From: Castellaniella defragrans_A
Lineage (GTDB): Bacteria > Pseudomonadota > Gammaproteobacteria > Burkholderiales > Burkholderiaceae_B
Reading direction: 5' to 3' (one strand)
Assembly: GCF_040394755.1 (NCBI RefSeq)
Contig: NZ_JBEBRQ010000012.1
Length of the DNA stretch: 60,528 nt
Numbering within the stretch: the stretch's first letter is position 1; each line of letters begins with the position of its first letter. Positions 37,494 to 44,455 of this stretch are shown piece by piece. A model generated the notes under the pieces. That model searched no databases, was not told the origin of the DNA, and saw nothing but the letters and a program-made list of their open reading frames with translations. A program made the translations under genes and the position numbers.

Positions 37494-37955
37494 TCAGTGA
37501 AATTCGATCGAGCCTTCGGGTAGCAGGTAGAGAATGAAGGCCTCTCCGTTCGTGACCGTCGGCCGATGCGTGGTGTGGGGACCATAGACCAGCCAGCCTG
37601 CGGGATGATCATCGAAACATGCGCCATTGATGAGTGGCAGGATCAGATCGATTTCGCCTTTTGGATGGGTGTGGCGTGGACCCACGATATCTTTCATCAG
37701 CACGATATCCACCGAGAACCCATCGAGCGAGTCGTCGGGCGCAAATACTCGCCCGTAGCGAATTCCGCCATGTTCCTTTTGGCAAATCCATTGTTCGCGG
37801 GTCCCTTTCTGGCATAGGGCCAGTATTTGCGCATAGACCTCTCCGTTGGCGGGAAACAGGGTGTTCAGGGTGTTTCCCAAGTCTTCGTCGAGTGTTTGAC
37901 CGCGTATGGCGCTGGTCACTGTTTGCATGAGTTGGTGGAGTGTGTCGATGTCCAT
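37494..37955 (-). CDS. DUF4863 family protein, first gene of the benzoate uptake arm
   Basis: A 153-residue cytoplasmic protein. The second half has a cupin-like pattern: PRHTHPKGEIDLILPL, then HPAGWLVYGPHTTHRPTVTNGEAFILYLLPEGSIEF (residues about 116-151), with several histidines and a glutamate that could bind a metal. The family is known to me as DUF4863, which includes 4-hydroxylaminobenzoate lyase; nothing here shows that activity. Its place as first gene of the arm suggests a supporting role in benzoyl-CoA metabolism. The start at 37955 gives MDIDTLHQLMQ. Confidence 0.75.
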   Translation of the reverse strand: MDIDTLHQLMQTVTSAIRGQTLDEDLGNTLNTLFPANGEVYAQILALCQKGTREQWICQKEHGGIRYGRVFAPDDSLDGFSVDIVLMKDIVGPRHTHPKGEIDLILPLINGACFDDHPAGWLVYGPHTTHRPTVTNGEAFILYLLPEGSIEFH

Positions 37956-38048
37956 GATTGCCTGTGCATACGGATTCTTTCGGGATGCCGCCGGGATGCC
38001 AGCACCCTGCGTTCTATTTGCTTATAAGTTAATTAGTCCCCGATCCCG

Positions 38049-38067
38049 TGTCAAGCACTATAGTGCA
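38049..38067 (-). promoter_or_regulatory. Candidate BoxR operator and -35 box of the DUF4863-boxD-ligase arm
   Basis: Read on the minus strand, TGCACTATAGTGCT (38067-38054) is followed directly by TTGACA (38054-38049), a perfect -35 hexamer. The core GCACTATAGTGC (38055-38066) is a perfect 12-bp palindrome. The TGCA-N6-TGCT form matches the site at 38191 except for the last base and two central ones. A -10 box 16-17 bases further is poor (TTAACT/TAACTT), as in many regulated promoters. That BoxR binds TGCA-type sites is recalled from work on Azoarcus; binding here is inferred. Confidence 0.6.
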
Positions 38068-38171
38068 TATTTTCAAGATTTCAGGGTTATCCATAGATGA
38101 AATAAAAAGAATCTACATATTTCTATATGTATTATTTCTAGGTGAAAAATTGATTCAACGTAAAGTTCATG

Positions 38172-38204
38172 TTGACCAATCACAAAAAAATGCACTATGA
38201 TGCA
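38172..38204 (+). promoter_or_regulatory. Candidate boxC promoter with operator over the -10 box
   Basis: TTGACC (38172-38177) and TATGAT (38196-38201) are 18 bases apart and fit a sigma-70 promoter 64 bases before boxC. The site TGCACTATGATGCA (38191-38204), TGCA-N6-TGCA, covers the whole -10 hexamer. A repressor bound there would block RNA polymerase, which fits a BoxR released by benzoyl-CoA. Confidence 0.65.
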
Positions 38205-38267
38205 AAAAAACCGACAATCAAATTATGTATTATTGTGCATGTCCACTAGGGCTTTGGAGACCTTCAG

Positions 38268-39929
38268 ATGACCAGCGTACCCTCACACATCGAGTTTCGG
38301 ACCGACCCTCAGAAATACCGCCATTGGGCGCTTTCCTTCGATGGCGAGGTGGCTACTCTTGCCATGGATGTGGCGGAAGATGGCGGGTTGAAGCCTGGGT
38401 ACAGGCTCAAGCTCAATTCTTACGATCTGGGTGTGGATATCGAGCTGCATGATGCTTTGCAGCGGATCCGCTTCGAGCATCCCGAGGTGCGCTCGGTCGT
38501 GATTACCAGCCTCAAGGACAGGATTTTTTGTTCCGGGGCCAATATTTTCATGCTGGGCGTGTCGACGCATGCCTGGAAAGTCAATTTCTGCAAATTCACC
38601 AATGAGACGCGCAACGGGATCGAAGATTCCAGCCGTTACAGCGGCCTCAAGTTTGTGGCGGCTCTCAATGGCGCGTGTGCGGGCGGAGGCTATGAACTGG
38701 CTCTGGCATGCGACAGGATTTTGTTGATTGATGACAGGTCATCGGCCGTTTCGCTGCCTGAGGTGCCGCTGCTGGGGGTGCTCCCCGGGACGGGCGGCTT
38801 GACTCGGGTAACGGACAAGCGCAAGGTGCGCCGCGATCGGGCGGATATCTTTTGTACGCTCGTCGAGGGTGTGCGCGGCCTGAAGGCCAAATCCTGGCGC
38901 TTGGTCGACGAATTGGTCAAGCCCGCCCGATTCCAGGAAGAAGTCAAGGAATATGCTCAGGCCCTGGCGGCCGGCAGCGATCGGCCGGCGGGTGTTGCCG
39001 GGGTGCCGCTGACGCCACTCAAGCGCATCGATGGTCCAGACAGTCTGACTTACGAGCATATCGAGATTCGGATAGACCGCGAACAGCGCGTGGCCACCTG
39101 GACGTTGCATGGGCCGGCGCTCGATATGGCCGATGATATCGAAACCATCCTCGCAAAAGGCGTGGATTGGTGGCCGCTGGCCTTTGCGCGGGAGCTCGAT
39201 GATGCAATCCTGCAATTGCGCACCAACGAAACGGAAATCGGCACCTGGCTATTCCGCAGCAAGGGTGACTCTGCCGCCGTCCTCAGGGCGGATCAGGTGC
39301 TGCATGGCTTGGCGCAGTCCAATTGGTTTGTCCGTGAAACGCTGGGAATGCTGCGCCGCACATTGGCCCGCCTGGATGTCACGTCGCGCTCGATGTTTGC
39401 CTTGATCGATCAGGGCTCCTGCTTTGTCGGCACCTTATTCGAGGTTGTCCTGGCATGTGATCGAAGCTATATGCTGGACGATGCGAAATCCGAACAGCCA
39501 GTCGCCATTGGTCTGAGCGACCTGAATTTCGGGGCCTATCCGATGGTCAACGGGCGCGGCCGTCTTGCCGCCCGCTTTTACGATGAACAACCCCTGGTCG
39601 ATGCCGCCCGCGATGCCGTCGGCAAGATGCTGACGGCCGTCGAGGCCGAGTCTCTGGGACTCATTTCCGTCGCCGTGGATGAGTTGGATTGGCAGGATGA
39701 AATCCGGATCGCGGTCGAAGAACGAATCGCCTTGTCGCCCGATGCCCTGACCGGGCTCGAGGCGAATCTGCGTTTTGGCGGCAAGGAATCCATGGAAACG
39801 AGAATCTTCGGTCGCTTGACCGCGTGGCAGAACTGGATTTTCTATCGCCCGAACGCCTCGGGGGACAAGGGTGCCTTGAAGCTGTACGGAAAAGGGGAAA
39901 AGGCGGATTTCGATTGGGTTCGAATCTAG
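38268..39929 (+). CDS. boxC: 2,3-epoxybenzoyl-CoA dihydrolase
   Basis: BoxC opens the ring of 2,3-epoxybenzoyl-CoA with two water molecules to give 3,4-dehydroadipyl-CoA semialdehyde and formate. The 553-residue product is an enlarged crotonase-superfamily protein, as in Azoarcus. The first crotonase unit (about residues 55-220) has ALNGACAGGGYELALACDRILL and LPEVPLLGVLPGTGGLTR (oxyanion-hole and active-site loops); a second, diverged unit with FEVVLACDRSYML follows in the C-terminal half. It is the first gene of boxCBA; boxB starts 49 bases later. Confidence 0.95.
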   Translation: MTSVPSHIEFRTDPQKYRHWALSFDGEVATLAMDVAEDGGLKPGYRLKLNSYDLGVDIELHDALQRIRFEHPEVRSVVITSLKDRIFCSGANIFMLGVSTHAWKVNFCKFTNETRNGIEDSSRYSGLKFVAALNGACAGGGYELALACDRILLIDDRSSAVSLPEVPLLGVLPGTGGLTRVTDKRKVRRDRADIFCTLVEGVRGLKAKSWRLVDELVKPARFQEEVKEYAQALAAGSDRPAGVAGVPLTPLKRIDGPDSLTYEHIEIRIDREQRVATWTLHGPALDMADDIETILAKGVDWWPLAFARELDDAILQLRTNETEIGTWLFRSKGDSAAVLRADQVLHGLAQSNWFVRETLGMLRRTLARLDVTSRSMFALIDQGSCFVGTLFEVVLACDRSYMLDDAKSEQPVAIGLSDLNFGAYPMVNGRGRLAARFYDEQPLVDAARDAVGKMLTAVEAESLGLISVAVDELDWQDEIRIAVEERIALSPDALTGLEANLRFGGKESMETRIFGRLTAWQNWIFYRPNASGDKGALKLYGKGEKADFDWVRI

Positions 39930-39978
39930 TGTCCTGACTGGCGCTTTATCCGGATGATTTTCACAGGAGACATCAAAC

Positions 39979-41406
39979 ATGACAAGCATCAATTACATGG
40001 AAAAAATTCCAAACAACGTCAATCTGTCCGAGGACAGGGTTCTGCAGCGGGCGCTCGAGCATTGGCAGCCAAATTATCTGAAATGGTGGCAGGACATGGG
40101 GCCGGAGCACTACCAGAGCGCCGATGTCTATTTGCGTACGGCTATCAGCGTACAGCCGGACGGCTGGGCTAATTTTGGCTACGTCAAGATGCCGGAATAT
40201 CGCTGGGGTATTTTCGTCACCCCCCAGGAGGCTGGCCGAAAAATGCATTTCGGCGAGAACATCGGCAAGGATGTCTGGCAGGACGTTCCGGGCGAGCATC
40301 GGGCCAATCTGCGCAGAATCATCGTGACCCAAGGCGACACGGAGCCCGCATCGGTCGAACAGCAGCGTCATCTTGGCTACACCGCCCCCTCTCTGTACGA
40401 CCTGCGCAACCTGTTTCAGGTGAATGTCGAGGAAGGCCGCCACCTGTGGGCGATGGTTTACCTGCTGCATCGCTATTTTGGACGGGATGGCCGCGAGGAG
40501 GGTGATGCCTTGTTGCAGCGTCATGCAGGCAGTGCAGACAATCCCCGGATTCTTGCCGCCTTCAATGAGAAAACGCCTGACTGGCTGGCATTCTACATGT
40601 TCACCTATTTTACGGATCGCGATGGAAAGTATCAGTTATGCGCCTTGGCGGAGTCGTGTTTCGATCCGTTGGCGCGAACCACGCGATTCATGCTGACAGA
40701 GGAGGCTCACCATATGTTTGTCGGTGAGTCCGGCGTATCGCGCATTATCCAGCGTACGGCCGAGGTCATGAATGAACTCAAAACCGATAGTCCGGACACT
40801 TTGCGGGCTGCTGGCGTCATCGACCTGCCGACTATTCAACGGTACCTGAATTTCCATTTCAGCGTGACCATCGATTTGTTCGGCGCCGATCAGTCCTCGA
40901 ATGCCGCAATCTATTACAGCAGCGGTCTGAAGGGACGTTTCGAGGAAGGCAAGCGTACCGATGATCATCAGCTCAAGAGCGATAGTTATCGGATTCTTGA
41001 TGTGACGAACGGCCAGATCCGCGAAATCGAGGTGCCGATGCTGAACGCGCTCAACGAGGTTCTGCGCGATGACTATATTGTGGATTCTGCAGCCGGGGTC
41101 GCTCGCTGGAACAGGGTTCTGGAAAAGCACGGCATTGAGTTCAGGCTGAAGATTCCCCATAAGGCGTTCAATCGCAAGATCGGTTCGTTGTCGAGCGTGC
41201 GTGTGTCGCCGGAAGGTGATGTCCTCACTGAGGATCAATGGAAAAAGCATGAGAATGATTGGCTGCCGTCGGAGTCTGATCGTGCTTTTGTGGCGTCCCT
41301 CATGGGAGGAGTGACCGTGCCCGGCAGGTTTGCGAACTGGATTGCGCCCCCGGTCATCGGCATCAACCGCCAGCCGATTGATTTTGAGTACGTGCGGTTC
41401 AACTGA
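39979..41406 (+). CDS. boxB: Benzoyl-CoA 2,3-epoxidase, di-iron oxygenase subunit
   Basis: BoxB epoxidises benzoyl-CoA using O2 and electrons from BoxA. The 475-residue product has a ferritin-like core whose di-iron ligands can be picked out: E122, E152 and H155 (in VNVEEGRHLW), D213, E242 and H245 (in LTEEAHHMF). As I recall, they equal E120/E150/H153/D211/E240/H243 of the A. evansii structure with a +2 offset. All ligands are kept, so the enzyme should be active. AGGAGA precedes the ATG at 39979. boxA follows after 75 bases. Confidence 0.96.
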   Translation: MTSINYMEKIPNNVNLSEDRVLQRALEHWQPNYLKWWQDMGPEHYQSADVYLRTAISVQPDGWANFGYVKMPEYRWGIFVTPQEAGRKMHFGENIGKDVWQDVPGEHRANLRRIIVTQGDTEPASVEQQRHLGYTAPSLYDLRNLFQVNVEEGRHLWAMVYLLHRYFGRDGREEGDALLQRHAGSADNPRILAAFNEKTPDWLAFYMFTYFTDRDGKYQLCALAESCFDPLARTTRFMLTEEAHHMFVGESGVSRIIQRTAEVMNELKTDSPDTLRAAGVIDLPTIQRYLNFHFSVTIDLFGADQSSNAAIYYSSGLKGRFEEGKRTDDHQLKSDSYRILDVTNGQIREIEVPMLNALNEVLRDDYIVDSAAGVARWNRVLEKHGIEFRLKIPHKAFNRKIGSLSSVRVSPEGDVLTEDQWKKHENDWLPSESDRAFVASLMGGVTVPGRFANWIAPPVIGINRQPIDFEYVRFN

Positions 41407-41481
41407 GGGTATTGCGCGCGTTTGCGTGCGCTGGGCTCGCGCAGAGGGGCCTCGGCGGACGGTGTTTTTTGGAGCATTCCG

Positions 41482-42768
41482 ATGACAAAGGCGGAGAACA
41501 CGGCGGTCATGAAGCAACACCTGATTGACCCTGAGATCTGCATTCGTTGCGGAGCCTGCGAGGAGGCTTGCGCGATCAATGCCATTACTCATGATGCGCA
41601 GAATTACGTGGTGCGCCCTGATGTATGCCGGACCGACATGGCGTGTGTGCCTGTATGCCCGACAGGGGCCATCGATAACTGGATCAGGGTGCTGTCTGCC
41701 GAGGCGTATTCCATCGAGGAGCAGTTCACGTGGAATTCTTTGCCCGAGGAGGCTCCTGATTTGAAGGCCCTTGAGTCGGCGGCCGGTGACGGAGGCGAGG
41801 AAAAGGACGGTACAGGGGAACTGGATATTTTGACCGTCGAAACCGGGCAGGACGGGGATGTGCTCGATGGGCAGCCTAATACTGCGGCCGGTTCGAGCGT
41901 GCCCCCTTGGTCGGCCGCGCACCCTTTCGTCAACTTGTATACCCACAAACAGGTTGCGATAGCCACGGTGGCTGGCAATCATCGGATCACGGAGGAGGAT
42001 ACAGAGAGCGATATCCACCACATCGTTCTTGATTTTGGGAATCTCCCGTTTCCTGTGCTCGAGGGCCAGTCGCTTGCCATTTTTCCTCCGGGGCTGGATG
42101 CGAATGGGCGGGCCCATCATGCGCGGCAGTATTCGATTGCGAGTCCCAGGGATGGCGAGAGGCCCGGCTATAACAATTTGTCCATTACGGTCAAGCGGGT
42201 CACCAAGGATTTCGATGGTAATCCGGTGGTCGGGGTTTGTTCGAATTATCTGTGCGATTTACGGCGCGGGGATACTGTCAGGCTTATCGGCCCGTTGGGC
42301 AGCACTTTTCTCATGCCCAATCTCAAGCAGGCCAATTTGTTGATGATCTGTACCGGTACTGGCGCGGCGCCGATGCGGGCCATGACCGAGCGCTGTCGCC
42401 GATTGAAAAAAACGCATGAATTTGATGGCCGGTTGATGCTGTTTTTTGGCGCGCGCACGCAACGTGAACTACCCTATTTCGGGCCCCTCATGCGTTTGCC
42501 CAAGGATCTGATCGATGTCAATCTGGCCCTATCGCGCGAGCCAGGCAAACCCAAGCGCTACGTCCAGGATCTGATACGCGAGTATTCCGCGGATGTCTGG
42601 GCCTTGTTGCAGCAGGAGCATACTTACATTTATGTCTGTGGGCTCAAGGGTATGGAACGTGGTGTGCTGGATGCGCTCAAAGAGGTGGTCGAGGCCGGGG
42701 GGCAGAACTGGCAGGTCGTGCATGCCGCGCTGAAGACTCAGGGCCGCCTGCATTTCGAAACCTATTGA
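41482..42768 (+). CDS. boxA: Benzoyl-CoA 2,3-epoxidase, reductase subunit
   Basis: BoxA passes electrons from NADPH through FAD and iron-sulfur clusters to BoxB. The 428-residue product has an N-terminal ferredoxin part and a C-terminal ferredoxin-NADP-reductase-like part (about residues 150-428; FAD-binding ARQYSIASP, NADP-binding LMICTGTGAAPMRAM). The first [4Fe-4S] motif is C-x2-C-x2-C-x3-C in CIRCGACEEAC. In the second (VCRTDMACVPVCPTGA), the second cysteine position is aspartate, giving C-x2-D-x2-C-x3-C. GGAG is 7 bases before the ATG at 41482. Residues 88-130, an acidic linker, look variable. Confidence 0.93.
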   Translation: MTKAENTAVMKQHLIDPEICIRCGACEEACAINAITHDAQNYVVRPDVCRTDMACVPVCPTGAIDNWIRVLSAEAYSIEEQFTWNSLPEEAPDLKALESAAGDGGEEKDGTGELDILTVETGQDGDVLDGQPNTAAGSSVPPWSAAHPFVNLYTHKQVAIATVAGNHRITEEDTESDIHHIVLDFGNLPFPVLEGQSLAIFPPGLDANGRAHHARQYSIASPRDGERPGYNNLSITVKRVTKDFDGNPVVGVCSNYLCDLRRGDTVRLIGPLGSTFLMPNLKQANLLMICTGTGAAPMRAMTERCRRLKKTHEFDGRLMLFFGARTQRELPYFGPLMRLPKDLIDVNLALSREPGKPKRYVQDLIREYSADVWALLQQEHTYIYVCGLKGMERGVLDALKEVVEAGGQNWQVVHAALKTQGRLHFETY

Positions 42769-42825
42769 TTGTTGTTGGCTATGGCTTGGTGCCGCCTTTT
42801 ATCCAGGCATGGCATCGTCCATCCG

Positions 42826-43776
42826 TCAGACGGCGATCCGGCCATTGGTGGCGGATGGCCGTCTGGTCATGGCGGCGCCGCCTTCCTGGAGGATGGTTTG
42901 ACGTACCATCTTGTGCAGGCGCTGGAAAGTGGCACGCAGGGCGTGTTCGCTGGTATCGATCGAGAAATCGGCCTTGGAATAGAAGGCCGCGCGTCCCGCC
43001 AGGATGTTTTTCAAATCCTGCATGGCCTCTGGATTGGCTGACATCGGCCGCAGGTCGCCCTGGGCAATGACCCGTTTCATGTGGTCTTCCGGGTTTGCTT
43101 TCAGCCAGATCGTGGTGCAGTAGGATAACAGCAGGTTGAAGGTCGATGCCTCGGATACCAGGCCGCCCGGGGTTGCGATGACGGCTTCGGGGTAGATCTG
43201 CAGCGTTTCCTCGAGTGCCCGGCGCTCATAGCGGCGATAAGCGTTCATGCCGTACAGGGATTGGATTTCTGCAACGCTGCAGCCCGCAAGCTTTTCTATT
43301 TCCTTGCCCAACTCGACGAATGCGAATCCCAGCTCGTTGGCAAGCATTTTGCCCAGGGTGGTCTTGCCGGCGCCCCGCAAACCGACCAGGGCGATCCGGG
43401 AACTCCGGAGCGCGTTTTCACCGCCTGTGCCGAGCAACTCGCCGATCGCAATTCGGACGTTGCGCAGGGTTGCTTCGTCCTTGGATTCGAGCAATTCGCG
43501 AATCAGCAGCCATTCGGGTGATGAGGTCGTCACATCGCCGATCAGCTCGGCCAGTGTGCAACGCAATGCCTGCGCCACTTGCAGCAATACGAGGATCGAT
43601 GGATTGCCGACCCCGCATTCCAGATTTGCCAGGTGCCGTTCGGAGACATGGGAGGCTTGGGCGGTTGCTTTCCGAGTCAAGCCCCGGCGTGCCCGCAAAG
43701 CACGGACTCGTTCGCCCAAGGCGGCGAGGAATGGGTTGCGTTGGGGATCGGTTTCCGAGGTGGGGTGTAAATGCAT
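42826..43776 (-). CDS. boxR: BoxR transcriptional regulator (HTH plus shikimate kinase-like domain)
   Basis: BoxR represses box genes until benzoyl-CoA binds. The 316-residue product joins an N-terminal XRE-type helix-turn-helix (about residues 18-75; TRKATAQASHVSERHLANLE) to a C-terminal shikimate kinase-like domain (about 125-295) with Walker A GLRGAGKTT and the ATPGGLVSEA loop. That architecture is specific to BoxR and BzdR. It is convergent with boxA (57 bases apart) and divergent from the MaoC-like gene; a TGCA-N6-TGCA site lies 88 bases before its start, suggesting autoregulation. Confidence 0.93.
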   Translation of the reverse strand: MHLHPTSETDPQRNPFLAALGERVRALRARRGLTRKATAQASHVSERHLANLECGVGNPSILVLLQVAQALRCTLAELIGDVTTSSPEWLLIRELLESKDEATLRNVRIAIGELLGTGGENALRSSRIALVGLRGAGKTTLGKMLANELGFAFVELGKEIEKLAGCSVAEIQSLYGMNAYRRYERRALEETLQIYPEAVIATPGGLVSEASTFNLLLSYCTTIWLKANPEDHMKRVIAQGDLRPMSANPEAMQDLKNILAGRAAFYSKADFSIDTSEHALRATFQRLHKMVRQTILQEGGAAMTRRPSATNGRIAV

Positions 43777-43864
43777 TGGTTTGACTATGGCATACTAAAG
43801 ACAAGCATCTTGAATTCTACTGCAATATAATTCTTATAGTAAGTATAGATTTTAAGCAAATACT

Positions 43865-43878
43865 TGCATTTTAATGCA
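43865..43878. promoter_or_regulatory. Candidate BoxR operator upstream of boxR
   Basis: TGCATTTTAATGCA is a perfect inverted repeat (TGCATT-TT-AATGCA) with TGCA-N6-TGCA spacing equal to that of the site on the boxC promoter. It lies between boxR and the MaoC-like gene in an AT-rich 160-base stretch that also holds a lone TGCA (43821-43824). It could control boxR, the MaoC gene, or both. Confidence 0.55.
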
Positions 43879-43940
43879 TGAGGCGAGACGGCCCCATGAA
43901 CGGACCGCGCTCATCCCGTTTATTTTTCAGGTTTGTTCCC

Positions 43941-44384
43941 ATGAAATTCAAGGATTTCGAAGTCGGTATGGTCATTACCCACCCCCCCGTCGAGGTCGAC
44001 GAGGCGGAAATGCTGGCTTTTGCCAAGGCCTATGATCCCCAGTGGTTCCATGTCGATGCCGAGCGCGCGCGCAATGGCCGCTGGAACGGCCTGATCGCCA
44101 GCGGCTGGATGACCTGCGGGTTGACGATGCGCATGGCGACGCAGGCTGCGCTCGAAGGTTCCGAATCGTTCGGTTCGCCCGGAATCGAGCGTCTGCGCTG
44201 GATCGCGCCTGTGCGTGCCGGTGACCAATTGCGGTTCGAGGGGACGATCGATTCCAAACGGGTGTCCGCCAGTCGGAATGATCTGGGCATCCTGCGCTGG
44301 ACCTGGCGAGTCTACAACCAGGATGATGTGCAGGTATTCGAGGCCGATGTCACCAATTTGTTCGAACTGGACGTCGGCGCCTGA
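43941..44384 (+). CDS. MaoC-like (R-specific enoyl-CoA hydratase-type) hot-dog protein
   Basis: A 147-residue single hot-dog domain. The dehydratase signature YDPQWFHVDAERAR (residues about 31-44) carries the Asp/His pair of MaoC-type hydratases, followed by NGLIASGWMTCGLTMRM. The start MKFKDFEVGMVITHPP matches the family; longer in-frame starts at 43896 are less likely. Members act on enoyl-CoA esters. It borders the box island and could serve the dehydroadipyl-CoA branch, but its base composition is like the GC-rich flank, so it may be a host gene. Confidence 0.85.
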   Translation: MKFKDFEVGMVITHPPVEVDEAEMLAFAKAYDPQWFHVDAERARNGRWNGLIASGWMTCGLTMRMATQAALEGSESFGSPGIERLRWIAPVRAGDQLRFEGTIDSKRVSASRNDLGILRWTWRVYNQDDVQVFEADVTNLFELDVGA

Positions 44385-44455
44385 TACGGATTGGCCTTCA
44401 GCCGTATCATGTCCGTGGATTCGCCGCGCGCGCTGTTTGGCGACGTGAGGGGGGC

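Larger units (their letters stand above)
37956..38267. promoter_or_regulatory. Divergent AT-rich control region between the two benzoate arms
   Basis: 312 bases without a gene separate the DUF4863-boxD arm (minus) from boxCBA (plus). The region is far more AT-rich than anything else in the first 58 kb. It holds two TGCA-type sites and two candidate promoters (listed separately), an inverted repeat ACATAT-TTCT-ATATGT (38115-38130), and a third lone TGCA (38236-38239). The boxC ribosome binding site (TTTGGAG) is at 38253-38259. Confidence 0.8.
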
